Assembly (NCBI RefSeq): GCF_900169145.1
Contig: NZ_FXZD01000008.1
Coordinates: 124,001 to 188,000 of the forward strand
Direction of reading: 5' to 3'
Length of the DNA stretch: 64,000 bases
Source of the DNA: Brevibacterium antiquum CNRZ 918
GTDB taxonomy: Bacteria; Actinomycetota; Actinomycetes; Actinomycetales; Brevibacteriaceae
The translations under genes and the position numbers were made by a program. This document shows positions 42,941 to 51,937 of this stretch, piece after piece; within the stretch, counting starts at the first letter, position 1; each line of letters begins with the position of its first letter. The notes below the pieces were generated by a model that saw only the letters and a program-made list of their open reading frames with translations, ran no database searches and was not told where the DNA came from.

Positions 42941-42981
42941 CCGCCCTCGGTCAACAGCCGATCGCCGTGGCCTGGCAGTCA

Positions 42982-43793
42982 TCATCGGTTGAGACCGTGC
43001 CGGCCTGCGATGATCCGTGACACCACCCTTCGAGGAAGTGCCCGTTTGAGCAGGAACGGCAGCGGCGACCTGCTGCCCACAGCATAGAATTCGCGGGGTC
43101 TGGCTGTATCGATGGCCTTGACGATGACTGCGGCGACGGTCTCGGGCGAGATTCCCCGCCGCTCATTGTCGTCGAGGTGGCCCAGCATCGTGGTCACATC
43201 GTCGGTGTAGACGGAGCCGGGGGCGAGATATTTCGTCCGCCGGTTGCCGATTCCGGTGGCGATGGACCCTGGTTCGACGACGCTGACCCACACCCCGAAC
43301 GGTGAGAGCTCTTGGCGCGCGGCCGTGGCGAATCCGCGCAGGGCGGCCTTGGACGCGACATAGGAGCTGCGATGTGCCAGGGGAAGCTTGCGAGCATGGA
43401 ACCGACCATGATGATCCGGCCGTGACGCCGCTTGCGCATGCCGGGCAGGGCGAGTTGGCTCAGTCGCACCGGCCCGATGACATTCGTCCGAAACAGGCGG
43501 TTGATGGCCTCGGGCGGAAGCTCTTCGAAAGGGCCGGACTGGCTCTCGCCGGCGTTGTTGACGAGAACGTCGACCTCGGCGAGCTCGTTTCCGAGGGCCT
43601 CGACGCTGTCGGGATCAGCGAGGTCCAGGCGAAGATAACGCACGCCGGGGACCCGCTGGGACTTCCCGACCCGTTCCGGGTCTCGACTCGTCGTCAGGAC
43701 CGTGTAACCTCTGTCTGCCAGCATCCTGACCAGTGCGGCACCGATGCCGGAGGAGCCGCCTGTGACGAGCACAGTGAGATCCGTATCAGCCAT
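42982..43793 (-). pseudogene. SDR-family oxidoreductase interrupted by a frameshift
   Basis: The N-terminal part starts at ATG 43793 and reads a normal short-chain dehydrogenase: VTGGSSGIGAAL, LVNNAGESQSGPFEE and RIIMVGSMLAS. After the strand the frame is lost. The other frame continues exactly where the fold requires, with an SYVASKAAL block (Y-x3-K) followed by WVSVVEPGSIATGIGNRR. The shift lies at the G4 run 43380-43383, consistent with one missing base in a homopolymer. If that is a sequencing error, the product is an intact ~270-residue SDR. It begins two bases after the stop of the FAD dehydrogenase gene and is probably in its operon. Confidence 0.8.
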
Positions 43794-43795
43794 GG

Positions 43796-45616
43796 TCAGC
43801 GCCCCGCTCGATCCACTTCAGCCGCCTCGTCCTCGGATGCGGTCCGGCCGGCTCCCGAGCTTCTCGCCACCGATCGTCCAGCGCGCATTCCGGAGAAGAT
43901 GCACCCACCCAGGAAGGTCCCCTCCAGCGCGTTGTAGCCGTGCATTCCCCCACCGCCGAACCCTGTGACCTCACCGGCGGCGTAGAGTCCCGGGATCGGT
44001 GTGCCGCTCGCCCCGATGACCTGAGCATCGAGGTTCGTCTCCAATCCGCCTAGGGTCTTGCGTGAGAGCAGACTCAGGCGCACCGCGATGAGTGGTCCGT
44101 GGGCCGGGTCGAGGATCTTGTGCGGTTTCTGCACCCGCACGATCTTGTCGCCGAGGTAGTTCCTGGCATTGTGGATGGCTTGGACCTGCGCATCCTTGGA
44201 GAACGTGTGGTCCATCTGCCGATCTCGTTCGACGATCTGGTCGACGAGGTGGTCATGATCGATGACGGGCCCCCGGGAGCGTTCGTTCATCCCGGTGACC
44301 AGGTCTTCGGTGGTGTCGGCGACGACGAAGTCGGGACCGAATCGCTTGAATGCTTCGACCGGGCCGGGCGCATCGGAGGACCGAACACGGTCGAGTGTCA
44401 CACGCCAATCCTTCTTCGTGATGTCGGGGTTCTGCTCCGAACCCGATAGCGCGAACTCCTTGCGGATGATCGACTCGTTGAGTACGAACCAGGAGTAGTC
44501 GTGACCGGTCGACAGAATGGTCTTCATGGTCCGGTTGGTGTCGAACCCGGGATAGTTCGGCGCGGGGAAGCGATTGCCTTCGGCGTCGAACCACAGTGAC
44601 GAGGGCCCCGGAATGATGCGGATCCCGTGGTTCGGCCAGACTGGATTCCAGTTCTCGATGCCCTCCGTATAGGCCCAGATACGGTCCCGATTGATCAGGC
44701 TCGCACCCGCGTCCTCGGCAATGGAGAGCATGCGACCGTCGACATGGGCGGGCACTCCGGCAAGCATCGTCTGCGGGAACTCGCCGAGGCGCTCGGCCGG
44801 CCAGTACTGACGCATCAGTTCGAAATTGTGTCCGATGCCGCCGCTGGTGACGATGATTGCAGGGGCACGGAGTTCGAAGTCTCCGACCTCCTCGCGGTTC
44901 GATGCGATCCCTCTGCCGGTGTGGCTGGGGGCAAGCGTCGACCCGCGAACCCCGACAACCGAGGCACCATCGCCGTTGCCGCCGTCCTCGACGACGAGCT
45001 CATCGACACGATGCCGGAAACCCATCGTCACGAGGCCTGCGGATTCCGCCTGCTCCACTGGTTCGCGGAAGACCCGGACCACTTCGGGGCCGGTGCCCCA
45101 AGCGAGGTGGAACCTCGGCACGGAGTTCCCATGTTCGGAAGACCCGGACCCGCCTCTTTCAGCCCAGCCGACGATCGGCGTCAGGCGCAGCCCCAGATCA
45201 TGCAGGTAGCGGCGCTTGTCTCCGGCGGCGAACTCAAGATATGCCTCGGCCCACTGCCGGGGCCAATGATCCTCGTCCCGGTCGAAGCCAGCCGAGGTGG
45301 CCCAATCCTGGCGCGCCAGGTCGAGAGAATCGTGGACACCGAGCCGGCGCTGCTCGGGGGAGTCGACAAGGAAGAGCCCACCGAGGGACCAAAAGGCCTG
45401 ACCGCCGAGGTTGGCCCGATTTTCCTGGTCGAGGATGAGTACTCGTTTCCCGGCGAGGCTGAGTTCATGGGCGGCGACGAGCCCCGCCAGGCCGGCCCCG
45501 ACGACGATTGCGTCGTAAGCCTCGGTCCCGTCGGGGGCAAGAGCTTTGTCGCAGGTGAGAGGCTCCTCAGAATTGAGAGCCTCGTCAGGGGCGGCGGTCG
45601 GAAAGATGGTTCCCAT
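43796..45616 (-). CDS. FAD-binding dehydrogenase, KsdD/fumarate-reductase-flavoprotein type
   Basis: A 606-residue flavoprotein. The dinucleotide-binding motif is VVGAGLAGLVAAHELS at about 38-53. A conserved SLGGLFLVDSPEQRRLGVHDS region and the C-terminal GLYAAGEVTGFGGGGMHGYNALEGTFLGG define the FAD-binding dehydrogenase subgroup close to 3-ketosteroid dehydrogenases. It probably inserts or removes a C=C bond in a steroid-like or other hydrophobic substrate, but key KsdD residues cannot be verified. AAGGAG precedes ATG 45616. The SDR pseudogene follows two bases later. A 20-bp hairpin terminator and repeats lie upstream. Confidence 0.88.
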   Translation of the reverse strand: MGTIFPTAAPDEALNSEEPLTCDKALAPDGTEAYDAIVVGAGLAGLVAAHELSLAGKRVLILDQENRANLGGQAFWSLGGLFLVDSPEQRRLGVHDSLDLARQDWATSAGFDRDEDHWPRQWAEAYLEFAAGDKRRYLHDLGLRLTPIVGWAERGGSGSSEHGNSVPRFHLAWGTGPEVVRVFREPVEQAESAGLVTMGFRHRVDELVVEDGGNGDGASVVGVRGSTLAPSHTGRGIASNREEVGDFELRAPAIIVTSGGIGHNFELMRQYWPAERLGEFPQTMLAGVPAHVDGRMLSIAEDAGASLINRDRIWAYTEGIENWNPVWPNHGIRIIPGPSSLWFDAEGNRFPAPNYPGFDTNRTMKTILSTGHDYSWFVLNESIIRKEFALSGSEQNPDITKKDWRVTLDRVRSSDAPGPVEAFKRFGPDFVVADTTEDLVTGMNERSRGPVIDHDHLVDQIVERDRQMDHTFSKDAQVQAIHNARNYLGDKIVRVQKPHKILDPAHGPLIAVRLSLLSRKTLGGLETNLDAQVIGASGTPIPGLYAAGEVTGFGGGGMHGYNALEGTFLGGCIFSGMRAGRSVARSSGAGRTASEDEAAEVDRAGR

Positions 45617-45818
45617 GGGCGACTCCTTCGTCGATGTGTGGGTGGGGCCTGGTGCTGCGAATTCTTGGGGCCGTGCGACCCGTGCACACTCAGACTACTG
45701 TCCGCCGCGTCCCCCCGGGATGCCATCGGCTTATTCTGGTTGGCCACGCCGCAGTTCAACACCGTTCGTTCCCAGACAACGACCGTCACAGGGAACTGAC
45801 GTCCACACAGCGGCCATC

Positions 45819-45870
45819 AATGTGGACTCGCGTTCGATGGTGGCAGGAATATCGAACGCGAGTCCACATT
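45819..45870. terminator. Hairpin terminator, 20-bp perfect arms
   Basis: AATGTGGACTCGCGTTCGAT at 45819-45838 and its exact inverse at 45851-45870 enclose a 12-base loop. It is placed to end pheA transcription before the FAD dehydrogenase gene. Confidence 0.75.
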
Positions 45871-45876
45871 CACGGC

Positions 45877-45915
45877 GGGTAGGCGGTCCGGGTAGGTGGT
45901 CCGGGTAGGCGGTCC
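45877..45915. repeat. 13-bp direct repeat, three copies
   Basis: GGGTAGGCGGTCC occurs at 45877, 45890 (one change) and 45903, just beyond the hairpin and downstream of pheA. The rest of the 364-base gap has no gene. Confidence 0.8.
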
Positions 45916-45979
45916 GGTCAGGCAGCCAACGCGTGCGGGTGAACTCAGACGCACTTGGCGAGCTCGAACGGGCCGCGAC

Positions 45980-46918
45980 TCAGCCGTTCAGCGTCGAATC
46001 AAGCCAGTCAGCGGCGGCAGTGAAGGAGTCGTCCGTCGTCGTCGGGTCGAGGGGCGCCGTGGTCTTTGATGCACTGGGATAGCTGCCGAGGAACCTCAGG
46101 CTTCGGGTCACTCGGTGGACTCCCTGCAGAGCATCAGCCATTCTCGCCTCGTGCACATGGCCCAGCAGGTCGATCGAGAACTGGTAGAGCCCGAGCCCGT
46201 CACCGGTGGGCCGAGATTCGATGCGTGACATGTTCACACCACGAGTGGCGAACTGCTCGAGCATATCCAGCAGCGCACCGGCGCGGTCGGAGCGCAGTGA
46301 GGCCACGACTGTTGTCTTATCGGATCCCGTCGGCGCGGGAATGGCACCGGGACGAGTGACGACGACGAAGCGGGTCTCGGCGTCCTGGCGTTCTCCGATG
46401 TCATCGGCGAGGACCTCGAGGCCATAGCGCTCGGCTGCCAGCGCGGGGCACACGGCTGCCACGTGGTCGGCGGCGTCGTTGGCCAGGTCCCGTGCGGCCG
46501 CGGCCGTCGAGGAGGTCGGGAGGTAGACGGCATCGGGGAAGTTCGCGGACATGAACGTGCGCACCTGTGCCTCCCCGTGCGGGTGGGAACCGAATGAGGT
46601 CAGCGTGCTCGGGTCCGTTCCCGGCTTCACCGCCAGGACGAAGCGCACGGGCACGACCACCTCGGCGACGATCTGGAGCTGACCGTGATCGGTCAGGGCG
46701 TCGATGGTGGCGGGAACACCGCCCTCGATGGAGTTCTCAATCGGGACGACCGCCGCCAGACAGTCGCCGTCGAGGACGGAGTCCAGGGCCGCGGCTGCGT
46801 TGCGCATCGGCTGGGTTGAAGCACGCGAGCGCAAGCCGTGGGAGTCCAGATACTGCAGAAGTGCTGCCTCGGTGAATGTGGCTTCAGGGCCCAAGTAGGC
46901 GTAGCGATCGGCGCTCAC
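45980..46918 (-). CDS. pheA: Prephenate dehydratase
   Basis: A 312-residue monofunctional enzyme turning prephenate into phenylpyruvate for phenylalanine synthesis. The catalytic domain opens AYLGPEATFTEAAL, holds VVPIENSIEGGVPATID with the substrate-binding threonine region, and HPHGEAQVRTFM. The C-terminal ACT domain carries the ESRPTGDGLGLYQFSID segment, the usual phenylalanine feedback site. Chorismate mutase is not fused. GTG 46918 overlaps the stop of the glycosyltransferase gene (GTGA), so translation is coupled. A hairpin terminator follows. Confidence 0.95.
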   Translation of the reverse strand: MSADRYAYLGPEATFTEAALLQYLDSHGLRSRASTQPMRNAAAALDSVLDGDCLAAVVPIENSIEGGVPATIDALTDHGQLQIVAEVVVPVRFVLAVKPGTDPSTLTSFGSHPHGEAQVRTFMSANFPDAVYLPTSSTAAAARDLANDAADHVAAVCPALAAERYGLEVLADDIGERQDAETRFVVVTRPGAIPAPTGSDKTTVVASLRSDRAGALLDMLEQFATRGVNMSRIESRPTGDGLGLYQFSIDLLGHVHEARMADALQGVHRVTRSLRFLGSYPSASKTTAPLDPTTTDDSFTAAADWLDSTLNG

Positions 46919-47730
46919 TTCGACGACTCCTTCTGGGCGCGCAGCCTCTTGTCGCGCAGCTTCTTTGCATGGAGGCGGCGCGTGACAATGGCACGCGCGA
47001 CGTCGCGGTACTGGGCCGCGCGGTGCATCTGTGCCTTGAGATTCTTGCCCGTGACACGATGGTGCAGCTCGCATTCGACCTCTTCGACACGCAGCCCGGC
47101 ATTGACGACGTCGATCGTCATGGCCGTCTCGACACCCCAGCCGGCGGCGAAGGGCAGCGCTGCGTCGAAGGCCTCACGGCTCAGGCAGCGCATTCCCGAC
47201 AGGGGCTGGGTCGCTTCGAATCCGCTGAGTTCGGCGATGCCCTTCTTCGCGAGTCCGACGACGAAACCGAATCCGCCGCCCTTGCGTTTCTGCGCGGGCA
47301 GGACCGCAATCGTCATATCGGCCTCCCCGGCGAGGACAGGTGCGGCGAGCGGGGCCGTGTTGAGTGCTGAATCCTCCAGGTCGCCGTCGATGAAGAGGAG
47401 GGCGCGATGGTCCGGGACCTGGTCGGGATCCGCATCGGAGATCTCACGATTGCGGATCGCGAACGCGCCGGTCATCATGGCCGCAGCCTTGCCCTTGTTC
47501 TTGCGGTGGGTGACCACCTCGGCGCCGGCCCTGCGAGCTAGGGCGCCGGTGTCATCGGAGGAACCGTCATCGACGACCATGATGATGTCGACACCGGGAA
47601 TCTGCTTGGTGCTTCTCACAGTCGCAGCGATCCGATCGGCTTCGTTCATCGCGGGGATGACCGCAGCGATCGCGCGCGGAGCAGTCGCGGGGGAGGCATC
47701 AGGGTGTGCGGGATTCGACTGTTCGGGCAT
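46915..47730 (-). CDS. Glycosyltransferase family 2-like protein
   Basis: A 271-residue GT-A enzyme. The nucleotide-binding AAVIPAMNEADRIAATV is at about 22-38; the D-D motif VVDDGSSDDTG and LLFIDGDLED (D in DGD) follow. Downstream features GMRCLSREAFDAALPFAAGWGVETAMTID and the basic C-terminus (RRLHAKKLRDKRLRAQKE) match dolichyl-phosphate-sugar or glucosyl-3-phosphoglycerate synthase-like relatives. It likely makes a sugar phospholipid or solute, but the acceptor is not clear. Its stop overlaps the pheA start (GTGA). AGGAGAAG precedes the ATG. Confidence 0.88.
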   Translation of the reverse strand: MPEQSNPAHPDASPATAPRAIAAVIPAMNEADRIAATVRSTKQIPGVDIIMVVDDGSSDDTGALARRAGAEVVTHRKNKGKAAAMMTGAFAIRNREISDADPDQVPDHRALLFIDGDLEDSALNTAPLAAPVLAGEADMTIAVLPAQKRKGGGFGFVVGLAKKGIAELSGFEATQPLSGMRCLSREAFDAALPFAAGWGVETAMTIDVVNAGLRVEEVECELHHRVTGKNLKAQMHRAAQYRDVARAIVTRRLHAKKLRDKRLRAQKESSK

Positions 47731-47756
47731 GGAAACTCTTCTCCTGTCCGCCGTCA

Positions 47757-47790
47757 CCACCGGCGAAGTCGCATCGTGACTCGCCGGTGG
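47757..47790. terminator. Weak hairpin terminator between DUF5926 and glycosyltransferase genes
   Basis: CCACCGGCGA (47757-47766) pairs with TCGCCGGTGG (47781-47790) across a 14-base loop, in the gap after the DUF5926 stop. Confidence 0.4.
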
Positions 47791-47805
47791 CCGTGGCGAC
47801 GGAAC

Positions 47806-48684
47806 TCAGTGGATGGTCAGCTGGCGAGCAATGATGCCCGAGCGTGCACGGCGTGCTTCGGTGGTCAGAGACTCGCCGGAGTTCAGAGCCGCGTCAAGGC
47901 GCTTGCCGAACTCGGCGATGGGCTCCTCGATGTCATCGACCTGCGTGCCGAACTCGAGTTCCCAGACGGGCACGACGATGCCGTGCGCGCGGAAGTATCC
48001 CAGGAATGTTCCCGGGCCACCGAGGTCGTTGAGGCCCTCGACCTGCAGGCTCGCGAGAGCGTCGACGATCGAATCCTCGCCCTCGGGACGAGCCCAGCGA
48101 ACGTAGGTGCGCCCGGACATCTCGGTCCAGTAGGCGGACTTCACCGAGGCGATCTTCTCCGTGGGAGAGATGGAGTCGTTGGCCTGTTCGAGGGCTGCTG
48201 CGACGTCGGAGTCGGTCTCGGCTTCTGGCAGCTTCCAGTATTCGAAGGTCTCGAGCACGCGGATGTCGAACGGGTGGTCGGTGTCGAGGATGTCCTGGAG
48301 ACGCGGGCCCTGACCGGGTTCGGTGGTTGCCTCGATCGTGGTCCCAGGCGCAGCCTCGACGGCGGCGAGGATGCCGTGAGCGACATCGCGGGAGGCATCG
48401 GTGGAGGACACCGGGACCTGCATGCCGGCCAGGATCTGGCCGTCCTCACGGTGCCAGGCCTGCCATGCGGCGGGCAGCAGAGAGGTGACGGTGATCTCCT
48501 GACCACCGAACTCCTCCTTCAGCTTCGCCGAGGCGGTCGCCGCCGGCACCAGCTCCCGCAGGCAGATGAGGTCCGCCTCGAACGGCAGGCCCTCGAACGG
48601 ACGCGCAACGAAGGCCGTGGCCTGTGCACGTGCCAAACGCTTGGCAATGAGTTCTTCCTTGGAACGCTTCGACTTCTTACCCAT
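47806..48684 (-). CDS. DUF5926-family protein
   Basis: A 292-residue soluble protein, conserved in actinobacteria but of unknown function. The lysine-rich start MGKKSKRSKEELIAKRLARA is typical of the family, followed by FVARPFEGLPFEADLICLRELVPAATA. A middle segment, WTEMSGRTYVRWARPEGEDSI, and PVWELEFGTQVDDIEEP are the other conserved blocks. The basic N-terminus suggests nucleic-acid contact, but no motif proves it. ATG 48684 is chosen because it begins the conserved region. It lies 75 bases upstream of the glycosyltransferase gene on the same strand. Confidence 0.85.
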   Translation of the reverse strand: MGKKSKRSKEELIAKRLARAQATAFVARPFEGLPFEADLICLRELVPAATASAKLKEEFGGQEITVTSLLPAAWQAWHREDGQILAGMQVPVSSTDASRDVAHGILAAVEAAPGTTIEATTEPGQGPRLQDILDTDHPFDIRVLETFEYWKLPEAETDSDVAAALEQANDSISPTEKIASVKSAYWTEMSGRTYVRWARPEGEDSIVDALASLQVEGLNDLGGPGTFLGYFRAHGIVVPVWELEFGTQVDDIEEPIAEFGKRLDAALNSGESLTTEARRARSGIIARQLTIH

Positions 48685-48741
48685 GGAAAACAAGTCTAGT
48701 CGGTCTGGCGACTGAGGACGCATCCCGTTCGCCGAGGCGAA

Positions 48742-49659
48742 TCAGCGTTGCACAGCGACCGGGATGAAGTAGCGGGTGGTGTTCGACTCATCCATCGTCA
48801 CCTGCAGTTTGTCACCCCGGTTCGGGAAGGCCGATCTCTCGGGATTCTGCGGCGTGAGTCCCAGGTTCTCCAAGCGGATGATCCCGTGCCGACCGACCTC
48901 GTCGGCGGCGAGGACATAGGAATGATTGAGCTCGCGGATGGTGACCTCCATCGACGGGACCTCAGCTGTGGCCTCGACGTTCGTGACCGTCCGGGGCGGT
49001 GAGGCGTTCCCCATTCCCAGATAGGCACCGACATCGTCGGCGATATAACCGGCAACCACATCGGCCTGGGCCAGAAGCCCGGAGAGGACGACGGAGAGCC
49101 GCTCCTGCTGGGCATCTGATTTCAATGCCTGACCGGGTTTGAACAGATGTTCCTCGGCGAGCACGCACCACGCATCCTGCATGACTGTGCGCAGCTGCAG
49201 TTCAACGAGCACCGACGGCTCGGCGTCGAAGGGAACTTCGATGATGAGATGGCGCCCACGGTAACCGGAGGGTTTGGACTGGGAGGAATAGTCTCGCACC
49301 TCGGCGACGGAGAGGTTCGATTCGTCATTGCTGTCGGTGAGGAGGTCCCACAGTGCAGTCTGCTCACGCTCGGTGCGGCATACAGCACGGGCACCGACGA
49401 CATCGATGACCTGGTTCTCGACCTCGACGGCCTCATGGATCTCGTCATTGGCATCGGCGAGCTTCCGGCGCAGCTTCTCCCCGGCCCGAAGCCGGTCTTT
49501 GATGCGTCCGCTGCCGACGGTGACTCTCTCGCCCGACAACAGCGCGGAACCCGAGCACGCGGCCTCGACCCAATCGTTGACCGTCTCCAGGGCGGCCCTC
49601 CACGTCGACTCGCGCCTCTCGTAGGCTTCGTCGACCAGTTCGCGGACTGTTGCTGACAT
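48742..49659 (-). CDS. RelA/SpoT-domain (ppGpp synthetase-like) protein
   Basis: A 305-residue protein. A helical N-terminus (about 1-40) leads to a RelA/SpoT synthetase-type nucleotidyltransferase: RIKDRLRAGEKLRRKL, VIDVVGARAVC, KPSGYRGRHLIIEVPF and VELQLRTVMQDAWCVLAEEHLFK all line up with the alarmone synthetase core. There is no HD hydrolase domain, TGS or ACT domain. It could be a small alarmone synthetase, or a toxSAS-type enzyme that modifies adenine nucleotides or tRNA. No adjacent antitoxin gene is obvious. ATG 49659 has AGGAAGG nine bases upstream. Confidence 0.8.
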   Translation of the reverse strand: MSATVRELVDEAYERRESTWRAALETVNDWVEAACSGSALLSGERVTVGSGRIKDRLRAGEKLRRKLADANDEIHEAVEVENQVIDVVGARAVCRTEREQTALWDLLTDSNDESNLSVAEVRDYSSQSKPSGYRGRHLIIEVPFDAEPSVLVELQLRTVMQDAWCVLAEEHLFKPGQALKSDAQQERLSVVLSGLLAQADVVAGYIADDVGAYLGMGNASPPRTVTNVEATAEVPSMEVTIRELNHSYVLAADEVGRHGIIRLENLGLTPQNPERSAFPNRGDKLQVTMDESNTTRYFIPVAVQR

Positions 49660-49780
49660 CCTCGTCACCTTCCTAGCTCCTGTTTCAACTTCACCAGAAG
49701 ACGAGGTGGATGTCCATGCTTTCTTCGTGGAGCTTTGCTCGCGAGTGACGCGCGCTCTCCTCCTGGAGGCTGCTCAGGGG

Positions 49781-51628
49781 TCAGCCAACGGAGGGAAGAT
49801 ACCCGTATTCGTAGCCGCGAGCCAGTGCATCCCGGCGATTGCGGACGCCGAGGTGCGCATAGAGGTTCGACAGTTTGTTCTTGACCGTTCCTTCGACGAG
49901 GCTCAGCTCAGCCGCGATCGCGGACACCGATGATTGGGCGTCCAACAGTGCCAGGAGCTGCCTCTGCGATGGGCTGAGCAGGGTATGACCGGCGCGAATC
50001 CGGAGTGTCTCCCCGAGACTTCGCAGCCTCTGACGAAGCTGCTCGGCGGAACCGGGACCTCCGGGCCAGCCGATGGAACCGTCGGCGAAGTGCGCGTCAT
50101 CGACATGGGGCTCGTCAACGGAGCCAGGTTCGTTCGCGAAGACCGGAGCGATCAGATTCCACTCGGCAGCGCTGGAACTGCGCTGGATCAACTGATCGCG
50201 CAGGGACTTGGGAACCAGCGCCACAGGGATGAGACTGGCAGTCATCCGGCAGTACTCGAGGGCGTCGACGAACGCGGAATCCGACTCGACAAGTTCTCCC
50301 ATACCCAACAGGCTGGCGGCTTCAATCGTCCGTGCAGTGGCTTTGGCATGCGGATCGAGTGACTTCTGAGACAGAATTCTGTTCGCCAGCTGCGCCGCGG
50401 TCCTATGTTCTCCGATGGTCAGATGGAGCTGGGCTCTGGCCGTGAGGTCGCCGACGAACATGGTGGTGATCCCACATTCGAGGTGGAATCGTGCTTCGCA
50501 GAGCCGGCTGGGAGCTGACTGGAAGTTCCGGCTGTCGCTGATGAGTTCCTGGGCCGATCGGGCCACCTGAAGCCCCTGGCCCGACTGGCCGAGCAGCTTC
50601 TGGCGCCGCATCGTTGCGATGGCCATGATCATGATGTCATCGACGGTGAAGTCGCCGTCCTTGATCCGATCCATCTGCGAGTCGAGCGTCGGGACTGCGG
50701 CATGTTCGAAGTTGACCTCGTTGAGAACGGTCAGGGCATCGCTGACTCCGAGGCGCCGTCTGACCTCGTCGGCCTGCAGACAGTCGCCCATGGCTTCGGC
50801 CAGCACTGCCGATTTCTGTCCTTGGGCCTCGGGGATTTTCGAGTACGCCTCGATCGCCGCGTCGAAATGATCGAACATGAGGCCATGGCCCCGGCTTGCC
50901 CAGAGATCTGTCATTGTGCTCCAGTCTCCGGCATCCGCGACCTGCAGGAGAGCCTCGTCGAAGCCCTCGGTGTGATAGGCGGCCGGGGCCTTCAGCCACT
51001 CGGCGGCTATCGCACCCAGCGCGCGTCGGGACCGTGATTCACTGTGTCGATCTCTGGCGTCGTAGAGCCGTCGCAAGATCGTTCTCATAACCGGCGCAAT
51101 CGTGTGATGGCCGGTGCGGTCCAGAGAGGGGAGCAGCACACCATCTTCGATCAGATGCGCTGAGAGGTCAGCGATGTCGAATGGAACAGAGCCTTCATGA
51201 ACAGCTGGAACGGGGAACGAACCCAGGTAGGGCATGGCGCCGGCGGCGATTGCGAGTGTGTCGGCGTTGATGTCGCGCATGAATGACAGCAGATGGGCAA
51301 GCCTCAGTTCGGGGCTGTCCGGCGCCTGGCATCTGATCTGAGTCCGAACGTCTGCGGAGGGGAGATCCGAGTAGTGGTCGGCATCGACTGTCGAGGGGTC
51401 ACGTCCCATTGAGTCGGCGCCCTGCAGAACGGCCTGGCCTGCCAGGAGGTGGCCAGACGTCTGCCGGAACAGACTCTTCCATACGGGGACGGGCAGCTCG
51501 GGTGCGAAGTCGGCGAGGCGAGTCGGGAAAGAGTGGGCTGTCGTCGTGCGCTCGCCGGGAAAGACGCCGGTGTCGGGCAAGGAGGGCGTCGGAGGGACGG
51601 GAACACCCTGGTCAGTGCAATCATGCAT
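49781..51628 (-). CDS. LuxR-family regulator without visible ATPase domain
   Basis: A 615-residue protein. The C-terminal 65 residues form a LuxR/FixJ HTH (SPSQRQLLALLDAQSSVSAIAAELSLVEGTVKNKLSNLYAHLGVRNR). The rest is helical and TPR-like (for example QLANRILSQKSLDPHAKATART), resembling the sensor part of LAL/MalT-like regulators, but I see no Walker A motif. Thus the AAA module is missing or lost, and the start may lie elsewhere. It is the only gene between the RelA/SpoT-domain gene and xthA. Its ligand and targets are unknown. Confidence 0.8.
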   Translation of the reverse strand: MHDCTDQGVPVPPTPSLPDTGVFPGERTTTAHSFPTRLADFAPELPVPVWKSLFRQTSGHLLAGQAVLQGADSMGRDPSTVDADHYSDLPSADVRTQIRCQAPDSPELRLAHLLSFMRDINADTLAIAAGAMPYLGSFPVPAVHEGSVPFDIADLSAHLIEDGVLLPSLDRTGHHTIAPVMRTILRRLYDARDRHSESRSRRALGAIAAEWLKAPAAYHTEGFDEALLQVADAGDWSTMTDLWASRGHGLMFDHFDAAIEAYSKIPEAQGQKSAVLAEAMGDCLQADEVRRRLGVSDALTVLNEVNFEHAAVPTLDSQMDRIKDGDFTVDDIMIMAIATMRRQKLLGQSGQGLQVARSAQELISDSRNFQSAPSRLCEARFHLECGITTMFVGDLTARAQLHLTIGEHRTAAQLANRILSQKSLDPHAKATARTIEAASLLGMGELVESDSAFVDALEYCRMTASLIPVALVPKSLRDQLIQRSSSAAEWNLIAPVFANEPGSVDEPHVDDAHFADGSIGWPGGPGSAEQLRQRLRSLGETLRIRAGHTLLSPSQRQLLALLDAQSSVSAIAAELSLVEGTVKNKLSNLYAHLGVRNRRDALARGYEYGYLPSVG

Positions 51629-51937
51629 AGTGGGGACGTTTGGATGCGGGGATGCGGGGAACGCGATATGGGACTAAGGGGATAAGGGGACTATCTGCCA
51701 CGGAGTAATGTATCTGCTCTCTGTGAGCGAATCCTGGCCGCCAATGTGACGGCTATGTGATTTTCACCCAGCCCGTGGTCAACGATGGCTGTGTGACTTT
51801 TCGGGGAGTGAGCAGGGGCTCGATGTTCTTCAGGATCACCTTTGACGTGGTGTTTCGTCAAAACCGATCGACATCGCCGCAGGGGATCGCCGAGGCAGCT
51901 GTGGGGTGCGGTCGCAGGCGTGGGGTGAAGCCGCTGC
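51629..51937. other. Gene-free intergenic stretch with paired near-repeats
   Basis: The gap between the LuxR gene and xthA, both minus strand, has no credible gene. It contains two similar 20-base segments beginning at about 51746 and 51782 (GACGGCTATGTGATTTTC and GATGGCTGTGTGACTTTTC), which could be operators for the LuxR protein. Confidence 0.4.
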
